Source of the DNA: Lachnospiraceae bacterium UBA3820
Lineage (GTDB): Bacteria > Bacillota > Clostridia > Lachnospirales > Lachnospiraceae
Direction of reading: 5' to 3'
Assembly (NCBI GenBank): GCA_002369325.1
Contig: DFDU01000043.1
Coordinates: 1 to 12,997 of the forward strand
DNA: 12,997 nt
Under the pieces are notes generated by a model. That model made no database searches, was not told where the DNA came from, and worked only from the letters and a program-made list of their open reading frames with translations. Made by a program: the position numbers and the translations under genes. How positions within the stretch are numbered: position 1 is the stretch's first letter; each line of letters begins with the position of its first letter. Positions 7,813-12,997 of this stretch are shown piece by piece.

Positions 7813-8238
7813 TCAGACACAGGATTTTGCTTCATCCGACGTAAGAAAATCCTGCAATGTATAGCTGTCTATATATTCATTTATTTTTGACGCAAGTCCC
7901 TGCCAAAACGGAAACGCATTACAAAGGCTTGTCATTTCACATTTTTTATCGTCCTTGGACATACACGCAACCGGTGATAAGTCACCTTCGGTAACCCGGA
8001 GTATATCTCCCACCTTATACTCATCGGGTTTTCTGTTAAGTCTGTATCCGCCATCCTTACCCATGGCGCTTTCCACAAGATTGTTCTTTGAAAGGACACT
8101 CATTATGCTTTCGAGATATTTCCTGGAAATATCCTGTCTTTGTGCCATATCCTTTAAACTTATAAATATGCCTGTATTATTTTTTGCAAGGTCTATCATG
8201 ACTCTTAAGGCGTATCTGCCTTTTGTTGAAACCATCAT
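7813..8238 (-). CDS. Rrf2-family, IscR-like transcriptional regulator
   Basis: A 141-residue winged-helix regulator beginning MMVSTKGRYALRVMIDLA, the Rrf2 hallmark. The recognition helix region is ISRKYLESIMSVL (37-49) and the wing is GKDGGYRLN (60-68). Three cysteines, Cys92, Cys100 and Cys106 (CX7CX5C), lie where IscR binds its cluster; a fourth, Cys140, is next to the C-terminus. The His three residues after the last Cys in E. coli IscR is replaced by Phe109. The frame reaches a GTG at 8247, but AGAGGAA abuts that codon; the ATG at 8236-8238 (or the next one, 8233-8235) is properly spaced. As first gene of the suf operon it probably represses its own promoter when clusters are plentiful. 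Confidence 0.9.
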   Translation of the reverse strand: MMVSTKGRYALRVMIDLAKNNTGIFISLKDMAQRQDISRKYLESIMSVLSKNNLVESAMGKDGGYRLNRKPDEYKVGDILRVTEGDLSPVACMSKDDKKCEMTSLCNAFPFWQGLASKINEYIDSYTLQDFLTSDEAKSCV

Positions 8239-8326
8239 AATAATCACTTCCTCTTAGCTTATTTTTATATAAAATCAAATAATAATTCATTTACCGTTAA
8301 ATCCGGTCAATTCTTTCAATTTCAAG

Positions 8327-8355
8327 ATTATAATGTTAAACTCCTACTATGTCAA
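8327..8355 (-). promoter_or_regulatory. Consensus sigma-A promoter of the rrf2-suf operon
   Basis: On the minus strand a perfect TTGACA (8350-8355) and a perfect TATAAT (8327-8332) are 17 bp apart. The start would be near 8320, giving a leader of about 80 nt before the rrf2 ATG. Such a strong promoter would need repression to be regulated, which fits the overlapping operator. Confidence 0.85.
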
Positions 8356-8363
8356 TAGGAGTT
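8339..8363. promoter_or_regulatory. Inverted-repeat operator over the suf promoter, likely Rrf2 binding site
   Basis: AACTCCTA (8339-8346) and TAGGAGTT (8356-8363) are perfect inverted repeats with a 9-bp spacer, and the symmetry continues with a one-base offset (GTTAA and TTAAC). The -35 lies in the spacer and the downstream arm is in the promoter spacer, so a bound dimer would block RNA polymerase. The 25-bp size suits an Rrf2 dimer. The autoregulator assignment is inference from position. Confidence 0.65.
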
Positions 8364-8456
8364 AACCTAAATTAGCATTTTTCTTGAATTTTTTTGTTTT
8401 TATTACATAAAGTTTCATTAAAATAAATATAATATTAAAAAATCTTTTTCTGTCCT

Positions 8457-9779
8457 ATGTCTAAAAAAACAATTATAAAAGGAACTCTGATACTTACCGT
8501 TACCGGTCTTATTACAAAAATACTCGGTTTTTATAACAGAATCTTTTTAACAAGGCTAATAGGCGTTATTGAGCTTGGAAAATATCAATTGATATTTCCT
8601 CTTTATATGTTTGTCTTTGCGTGCTGTTCTCAAGGCATTTCAACAACACTTACCAAACAGGTTTCTTATTATCACGGAAAAAAAGAAATAAAAAAAGCCG
8701 ATTACATATTTCGACTATCTGTAATAATTGCAGTATCTCTAAGTACATTATCCGCAATTTTAATTTATATAAACAGTAATTTAATAAGCTATAAGCTTTT
8801 AAAAAATTCCGACTGTGCAAAACTTCTTCAAGTAATCTGTATAGCCATCCCTTTTGTAGCATTAAAATCATGTATTAATTTTTATTTTATTGGTATAGGC
8901 AAGCCGGGTGCACATGGTTTTTCTCACTTATTTGAACAGATAATACGAATAAGTGCAGCTTATGTTTTATCATTAATAGTAATCAGTCAAAATGTAAATT
9001 CCACTCTTGCCGTAATTGCCGTAGTTATAGGTGAAATCTCTGCTGCCCTTGCAGCTGTATTTATATATTTTAATTATAAATCAATGAACAAAAGAAACAG
9101 TTTATTTAATATAAAAAATGATAAAACTAAGGTGATTAAATATTTTGCCAAGGATGCAGTTCCGATTACGATAAATAATATTTGCTTTACTTTGTTTTCC
9201 ACACTCGAGGCTGTTATTATGCCTGCTATGCTTTTTAAGTTTTATCAAAACAGCGACAAGGCACTTGAAATGTTTGGAATAATTACGGGAATCGTTATAC
9301 CTTTTATACTTTTCCCCGCAACAATTTCCACATCTCTTTCAACCATGCTTTTACCTGCAGTTTCCTATGCCAACGCCAAAAATGATAAGTCAAAAATAAA
9401 CAAAGCCTTAAAGGAATGCATATTTTTTTGTATGCTTCTCGGACTTATTGCATCACTGTGCTTTTATTTATTTGGTGAAACAATATGTTCATTTGCCTTT
9501 AAAAGCAAAGAAGCAGGCAAACTTTTAAAAAAGCTCTGCCTGCTATGTCCTTTAATATATACTTCAAGTAACCTTACATCCGTTTTAAACGGAATAGATA
9601 AGGCTCTCTTTGCACTTACTGCAAATATAATTGCCATAACTATAAGGATAGCCTTTAATTTGTTTTTAGTTCCAAGATATGGCCTTAACGCCTATGCTCT
9701 CGGGATGTTTGTAAGCTATATGATTCTTAATCTTATAATGCTTACCGGTATTTCTTTCGGATCAACCAAAAAGCAATAA
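8457..9779 (+). CDS. SpoVB/MurJ-like polysaccharide or lipid-linked precursor flippase (MOP superfamily)
   Basis: An integral membrane protein of 440 residues with about 12-14 hydrophobic segments. The N-terminus (KGTLILTVTGLITKILGF, then RLIGVIELGKYQLIFPLY) matches the SpoVB group of the MOP exporters, which move lipid-linked sugars or peptidoglycan precursors across the membrane. It is shorter than typical SpoVB (about 500). The ATG at 8457 is the only sensible start because the conserved first helix begins at once, yet no Shine-Dalgarno is visible upstream. It is the only plus-strand gene here, and its TAA touches the stop of the convergent ABC ATPase with no base between them. Whether it acts in sporulation, cell-wall or capsule export is not shown. 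Confidence 0.85.
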   Translation: MSKKTIIKGTLILTVTGLITKILGFYNRIFLTRLIGVIELGKYQLIFPLYMFVFACCSQGISTTLTKQVSYYHGKKEIKKADYIFRLSVIIAVSLSTLSAILIYINSNLISYKLLKNSDCAKLLQVICIAIPFVALKSCINFYFIGIGKPGAHGFSHLFEQIIRISAAYVLSLIVISQNVNSTLAVIAVVIGEISAALAAVFIYFNYKSMNKRNSLFNIKNDKTKVIKYFAKDAVPITINNICFTLFSTLEAVIMPAMLFKFYQNSDKALEMFGIITGIVIPFILFPATISTSLSTMLLPAVSYANAKNDKSKINKALKECIFFCMLLGLIASLCFYLFGETICSFAFKSKEAGKLLKKLCLLCPLIYTSSNLTSVLNGIDKALFALTANIIAITIRIAFNLFLVPRYGLNAYALGMFVSYMILNLIMLTGISFGSTKKQ

Positions 9780-10544
9780 TCATAATTTAGACTTGATAAG
9801 TCTCTTATATTCAAGGAATTTTTCAGTCAAAATGAAATTTCCGTTTCTTGGCTTGGGTTCATCAATTCTTATCTCATCGGTAATACTTGCAGGTGAACCT
9901 TTAAGTATAAGTATTCGATCGGATATAAGGATGGCTTCGTCTATGTCATGAGTAATAAAAATGGTTGAAAGCTTTATTTCTTCCATTATTTTAAGATACC
10001 ACTCATGTATTGCTTCTCTTGTCAATGTATCAAGAGCACCGAAAGGCTCATCCAAAAGAGCTACAGGCTTTTTACAAAGATATGTTCTTAAAAGTGCCGC
10101 CCTTTGTTTCATTCCGCCTGAAAGCTGAACGGGATATTTTTTTTCCGTACCCGAAAGACCGAATTGTTCAAAGAAGGAAGATGCTTTAATTCTTGCATCC
10201 TTTTTATTCATTCCTGATAATACAAGCGGTAATGCAACATTATCAACGACCGTTTTATGAGGAAGAAGCAAATCCTTTTGAAGCATATAGCTTATATGTC
10301 CCGGTTTTCCGGTAATGTCTTCAAAAGCATCTTTTTCATCATCAAGGCTTTTGGCAAGTAAAACATTTCCGCTATCAGGAAGCATAAGTCCGGATAATAT
10401 GTTAAACAAGGTTGTCTTACCTACTCCGCTTACCCCAAGAAGACATACTATCTCACCTTCATAAAGATTAAGATTTATATCTTCAAGAACCGGCTTATCA
10501 ATATATTCTTTTTTTATGTGCCCGGCACGAAGTATTTCCCTCAT
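9780..10544 (-). CDS. thiZ: ABC transporter ATPase of the thiamine-precursor uptake system (ThiZ-like)
   Basis: A 254-residue importer ATPase that would power the adjacent permease. Motifs: Walker A GVSGVGKTT (37-45), Q-loop Gln89 (YMLQKDLLLPHKTV), signature LSGGMKQR (141-148), Walker B VALLDEPFGALD (161-172) and H-loop His199 (FITHDIDEA). It belongs to the nitrate/sulfonate/taurine/pyrimidine group of ATPases, which are hard to tell apart alone; assignment to ThiZ comes from the operon and riboswitch. ATG at 10542-10544 has AAGG 7 nt upstream and AAGGAG further back. It is last in its operon, 60 bp after the binding-protein gene. Its TGA is flush against the flippase stop. Confidence 0.85.
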   Translation of the reverse strand: MREILRAGHIKKEYIDKPVLEDINLNLYEGEIVCLLGVSGVGKTTLFNILSGLMLPDSGNVLLAKSLDDEKDAFEDITGKPGHISYMLQKDLLLPHKTVVDNVALPLVLSGMNKKDARIKASSFFEQFGLSGTEKKYPVQLSGGMKQRAALLRTYLCKKPVALLDEPFGALDTLTREAIHEWYLKIMEEIKLSTIFITHDIDEAILISDRILILKGSPASITDEIRIDEPKPRNGNFILTEKFLEYKRLIKSKL

Positions 10545-10604
10545 AAAACGACCTTACTCTCCTTACATTACAAACAATTTAAATAAACAAATCAACTGCA
10601 TTTA

Positions 10605-11612
10605 TTATTCAGGCAGATAATCATTGGTAAATCCGTAGCCGGAAGGTATCTCATCGGAAAGATTATTATCTGAAAGCCATTTATAGAAAGCATCCCATCT
10701 TTCCTTATCTATATATCCCCATCTTTCAACCTCAGCCTTGTATTCATTTGCAAGCCAGTTCTGACTCTTTTTTACAAGCTCCGGGTCAAGCTCAGGTACT
10801 TCCTTACAAAGAATTTCGGCAGCCTCATCCGGATTTTCTATAGCAAATTCATAACCTTTTTTTGTTGCCTCAAGAAATGCCTTAGCGGTTTCATCATTAT
10901 CCTTTAACCAGTCACTGTTTGATATGATCACAGGACTGTAATAATCAAACTCAGGAGTTATATCCTTGAAATAAATCATATTTGTATCAAGACCCGCACA
11001 TTCCGTAGCTATACCTGCCCAGGCATAATATACCCAGATAGCATCTATATCCTGCTTAAGTGCCGCAACCTCATCGGTAACATACTCAGGTATAAGATTT
11101 ACCTTTGAATAATCACCGCCGTCAGCTTCAACTATATTTTCAATCATGGCCTGCTCGACCGGAAGACTCCAGGTTGCATAATTCTTGCCCTCAAGACCCT
11201 TAGGTGAATCAATTCCGTCTTCCTTTAAGGAAATAATTCCGGACGTATTATGCTGTATCAATGCAGCAACCGCTACTACAGGAATATTATCCTCTGAAGT
11301 AAATACAGGTGCAAGATAATCCTGAAAATCTATACCAAACTCCGCATCACCTGATGCCACCATCATAGTTGCACCATCCTCAGGCGGCTGAACGATCGTA
11401 ACATTTAATCCGGCATCTTTATAATACCCTTTATTTAAAGCAACATAAAAACCTGTATGATTAGTATTAGGTGTCCAATCAAGGACAAGTGTTATATTTT
11501 TCATTTCCTTGTCCGACTTTTTGCTTTTCTTTCCACAGCCCACAAGGCTTAAAATCATGGTTGATATAACCATAAGCATTATAAGTTTTCTTAGTTTCAT
11601 GTTCTTTCTCAT
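10605..11612 (-). CDS. thiY: NMT1/THI5-like substrate-binding lipoprotein (ThiY-like)
   Basis: A 335-residue extracytoplasmic solute receptor. Residues 1-26 are a lipoprotein signal: basic start, hydrophobic stretch and lipobox LVGC with lipidated Cys26, then a Lys/Ser-rich linker. The mature part opens with LVLDWTPNTNHTGFYVALN (42-60), the hallmark of the NMT1/THI5 fold that binds thiamine pyrimidine precursors such as HMP or formylaminopyrimidine. It lacks the CCCFC motif of the yeast Thi5 synthase, so it is a binding protein and not an enzyme. ATG at 11610-11612 is chosen since AAGGAG is 8 nt upstream; a second ATG at 11600 would give a slightly shorter signal. The exact ligand is inferred from the TPP riboswitch and fold. 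Confidence 0.88.
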   Translation of the reverse strand: MRKNMKLRKLIMLMVISTMILSLVGCGKKSKKSDKEMKNITLVLDWTPNTNHTGFYVALNKGYYKDAGLNVTIVQPPEDGATMMVASGDAEFGIDFQDYLAPVFTSEDNIPVVAVAALIQHNTSGIISLKEDGIDSPKGLEGKNYATWSLPVEQAMIENIVEADGGDYSKVNLIPEYVTDEVAALKQDIDAIWVYYAWAGIATECAGLDTNMIYFKDITPEFDYYSPVIISNSDWLKDNDETAKAFLEATKKGYEFAIENPDEAAEILCKEVPELDPELVKKSQNWLANEYKAEVERWGYIDKERWDAFYKWLSDNNLSDEIPSGYGFTNDYLPE

Positions 11613-11628
11613 TTTTTAGTCTCCTTAA

Positions 11629-12438
11629 TTATTTGTCTTTAATATATTTGTACGGCATAGCTTTCTTTTGTAAAAGCTTTATTAAAGCCATGAGAATAAG
11701 GCTTAATGCAGATACAAAAAAGATTACCGCAAACATCTTATCATAGGACATTGATTTTTTTACTCTTGTCATGTAAACACCAAGTCCGTTAAAACCACCG
11801 AGCCATTCGGCAATTACTGCACCAACAATCGAATATGATGCAGCTATCTTTAATCCGGAGAAAAACTCTCCCAGTGCGCACGGAAACTTCACATGCCAAA
11901 AAATCTGCCGGGTTCCGGCATTCATGGATTTCATCATTCGAATTAAATCCTTATCAACAGACTCAAAACCTTCCAAAAGTCCGATAGCTATCGGAAAATA
12001 CGATACAAGCACAACCAAAACAACCTTTGGAGCTATACCATACGAAAACCATAGTATAAGCAATGGTGCTATCGCAACAGGAGGAATTGTTTGAGTAAGT
12101 ATAAGTATCGGATAAAGTCCTCGTCTTACAACCTTAAAAGCATCCATTAAAGCCGCACTCACAAATCCCAAAAGAACACCAAGTCCCATACCAAGAAATG
12201 CCTCAGTCATGGTTGTTTTTGCATGTTTCATAAGCAGATCAAAATCATTTATAAATGCTTTTACAACCCTTATCGGCGATGGAAGCATATATGACGGCAC
12301 AAGCCTGAAGCTGCATGCAAGTTGCCATATGGTAAGAACAATAATTATTACAACTACGGGAACGATTATGTCCATACAGGAATCGGATTTATTATTTCTT
12401 TTTCGTTTTTTATTTGTTTTATTATAAGAAATGTTCAT
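11629..12438 (-). CDS. thiX: ABC transporter permease (ThiX-like)
   Basis: A 269-residue inner-membrane permease of the binding-protein-dependent type, with about six transmembrane segments (near 23-44, 81-100, 109-131, 138-155, 194-212 and 234-256). The cytoplasmic EAA-type coupling loop is at 156-175 (EGFESVDKDLIRMMKSMNAG), followed by a conserved proline, and would contact the ATPase. The N-terminus is an unusually basic tail (KRKRNNK). ATG at 12436-12438 follows GGAGAAG. The gene begins 22 bp after the thiamine-binding protein gene and ends 16 bp before the lipoprotein gene, whose Shine-Dalgarno lies in that gap. Confidence 0.9.
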   Translation of the reverse strand: MNISYNKTNKKRKRNNKSDSCMDIIVPVVVIIIVLTIWQLACSFRLVPSYMLPSPIRVVKAFINDFDLLMKHAKTTMTEAFLGMGLGVLLGFVSAALMDAFKVVRRGLYPILILTQTIPPVAIAPLLILWFSYGIAPKVVLVVLVSYFPIAIGLLEGFESVDKDLIRMMKSMNAGTRQIFWHVKFPCALGEFFSGLKIAASYSIVGAVIAEWLGGFNGLGVYMTRVKKSMSYDKMFAVIFFVSALSLILMALIKLLQKKAMPYKYIKDK

Positions 12439-12460
12439 TTACTTCTCCATTACTTACCGA

Positions 12461-12787
12461 TTATGCGCTCTTCATAGCTTTAGCAATATCATTTATATGA
12501 TGCTTTGCTGTTTTTCTTTCTATCGTAAGCTTCTCACCGTCAGGCTTATAAGTGATTTTCACATAGCTCATAACACTCGGAGCTCCGGCTTTAACAGCTA
12601 TATATTGGCATTGTTTAACAATTTCCATAAGCTCCTCATAATCGCCTTCCATAGCGGTTTCGCAAGGACCGACATAGTAATTTACACCTGTGCTTTTTAT
12701 ATAATCAATTACTTCATCAACAACTCTTACAATTTCCTCATCGGTCTGTACTGCAGGCAGAACCTGAATTGCTACATTTGCATTCAT
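12461..12787 (-). CDS. Small thiamine/HMP-binding protein, YkoF/MTH1187 family
   Basis: A 108-residue soluble protein with the ferredoxin-like fold expected of the MTH1187/YkoF family. Members bind thiamine or its pyrimidine moiety in the cytoplasm. Visible marks: MNANVAIQVLP at the start, VVDEVIDYIKSTG, GPCETAMEGDYEELMEIV and the terminal AGAPSVMSYVKI. Two-domain YkoF is about twice as long, so this is the single-domain form, which usually assembles as an oligomer. ATG at 12785-12787 with GGAGGAAAT upstream is clear. It is the first gene after the TPP riboswitch, which supports a role in thiamine handling; whether it helps the transporter or buffers cytoplasmic ligand is unknown. Confidence 0.85.
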   Translation of the reverse strand: MNANVAIQVLPAVQTDEEIVRVVDEVIDYIKSTGVNYYVGPCETAMEGDYEELMEIVKQCQYIAVKAGAPSVMSYVKITYKPDGEKLTIERKTAKHHINDIAKAMKSA

Positions 12788-12841
12788 ATTTATTTCCTCC
12801 GTTTATCAATTTAAAATTATAATATTTCTTTACATAGGATT

Positions 12842-12876
12842 AAAAAAAAGGCTTGCATTCCACAAGGAAGCAAGCC
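12842..12876 (-). terminator. Intrinsic terminator of the TPP riboswitch
   Basis: In the minus-strand RNA, GGCUUGCUUCC and GGAAUGCAAGCC form an 11-bp stem with a UUGU loop and one bulged U, directly followed by eight U. It lies between the riboswitch aptamer and the first gene, so it is the expression platform rather than a gene end. The CUUCC of its 5' arm (12866-12870) can instead pair with GGAAG (12902-12906) at the 3' end of the aptamer. Confidence 0.93.
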
Positions 12877-12897
12877 ATTTACACAACAAATTAAAAG

Positions 12898-12997
12898 CAA
12901 ACTTCCTACGCCGGTATTATCCGGATCAGGTAAAGGGTAATCCCCTAAGGATTGACAGTCGATACAGACTGCCTCTCAGCCTAATTCATTAAGCACT
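12898..12997 (-). promoter_or_regulatory. TPP riboswitch (THI element), 5' end outside the window
   Basis: The minus strand carries the conserved core in order: CUGAGA (12974-12979), ACCUGAUC (12924-12931), GGAUAAUACC (12913-12922) and CGUAGG (12905-12910). Upstream, CUUAA/UUAGG forms the P3 stem. The usual GGGG and the 5' strand of P1/P2 lie beyond base 12997. Between CUGAGA and ACCC are two extra hairpins (12954-12973 and 12939-12953). Binding of thiamine pyrophosphate would stabilise P1, hold GGAAG and let the terminator form, so the transporter operon is turned off when TPP is high. Confidence 0.95.

Larger units (their letters stand above)
8239..8456. other. Divergent intergenic region between rrf2-suf and the flippase gene
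   Basis: This 218-bp AT-rich region holds the suf promoter, its operator and the rrf2 leader. For the plus-strand gene the best promoter elements are weak: TATAAT at 8428-8433 without a good -35, or TTGAAT at 8384-8389 with a poor -10 (CATAAA). No ORF or terminator was seen. Confidence 0.6.

Noticed and set aside
8239..8247. Rrf2 start at the GTG at 8247
   Set aside because: The Shine-Dalgarno directly abuts the GTG, and the family start (MVSTKGRYALR) agrees with the ATG at 8236-8238.
12431..12814. Plus-strand reading frame opposite the thiamine-binding protein gene
   Set aside because: It has no ribosome site and low-complexity content, and it is the antisense shadow of a well supported family member.

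Overview
The window looks like chromosome from a low-GC anaerobic Firmicute, most likely a clostridium of the Lachnospiraceae type. This rests on the AT-rich intergenic DNA, strong AGGAGG ribosome sites, a SufCBDSU system with SufU rather than SufE/SufA, an Rrf2-type regulator, a SpoVB-like flippase and a TPP-riboswitch-controlled ABC transporter of the ThiXYZ kind. The genus cannot be fixed from the sequence alone. All genes are on the minus strand except one.

Layout from left to right. (1) 1-367: the N-terminal part of glyceraldehyde-3-phosphate dehydrogenase, cut by the window edge. It has its own good promoter and a palindrome sitting on the predicted transcription start. (2) 570-8238: an iron-sulfur cluster assembly operon, transcribed right to left as rrf2 - sufC - sufB - sufD - sufS - sufU - group I cysteine desulfurase - PHP-type histidinol phosphatase. 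Its promoter is a perfect TTGACA-17-TATAAT with a 25-bp inverted repeat over the -35 and spacer, the expected place for autorepression by the Rrf2 protein. Three start codons in the operon (sufS, sufD, sufB), and that of rrf2, are set downstream of the longest reading frame because the Shine-Dalgarno sites demand it. (3) 6765-6983: inside the operon, between sufC and sufB, lies a 219-bp element closed by a 35-bp imperfect inverted repeat and containing several smaller hairpins. It has no ORF, and its long stem is complete only in the sense RNA. This is the most unexplained structure in the window. (4) 8457-9779, plus strand: a SpoVB/MurJ-like lipid-linked polysaccharide flippase, divergent from the suf operon. 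(5) 9780-12997, minus strand: a thiamine-related uptake operon. In transcription order it holds a TPP riboswitch (its 5' end beyond the window), an intrinsic terminator, a small YkoF/MTH1187-type thiamine-binding protein, and an ABC permease, lipoprotein and ATPase of the ThiX-ThiY-ThiZ type.

How it works together. The Rrf2 protein, which carries a three-cysteine motif able to hold an Fe-S cluster, probably senses cluster status and represses the suf operon. SufS with SufU supplies sulfur to the SufBCD scaffold, and a second desulfurase may serve another sulfur pathway. The thiamine operon is probably switched off when thiamine pyrophosphate is plentiful: TPP stabilises the P1 stem, frees the terminator and ends transcription before the transporter genes. 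No CRISPR array, tRNA, rRNA, transposase or phage gene was seen. No wholly new gene system was recognised; the main candidate for something undescribed is the structured sufC-sufB element.
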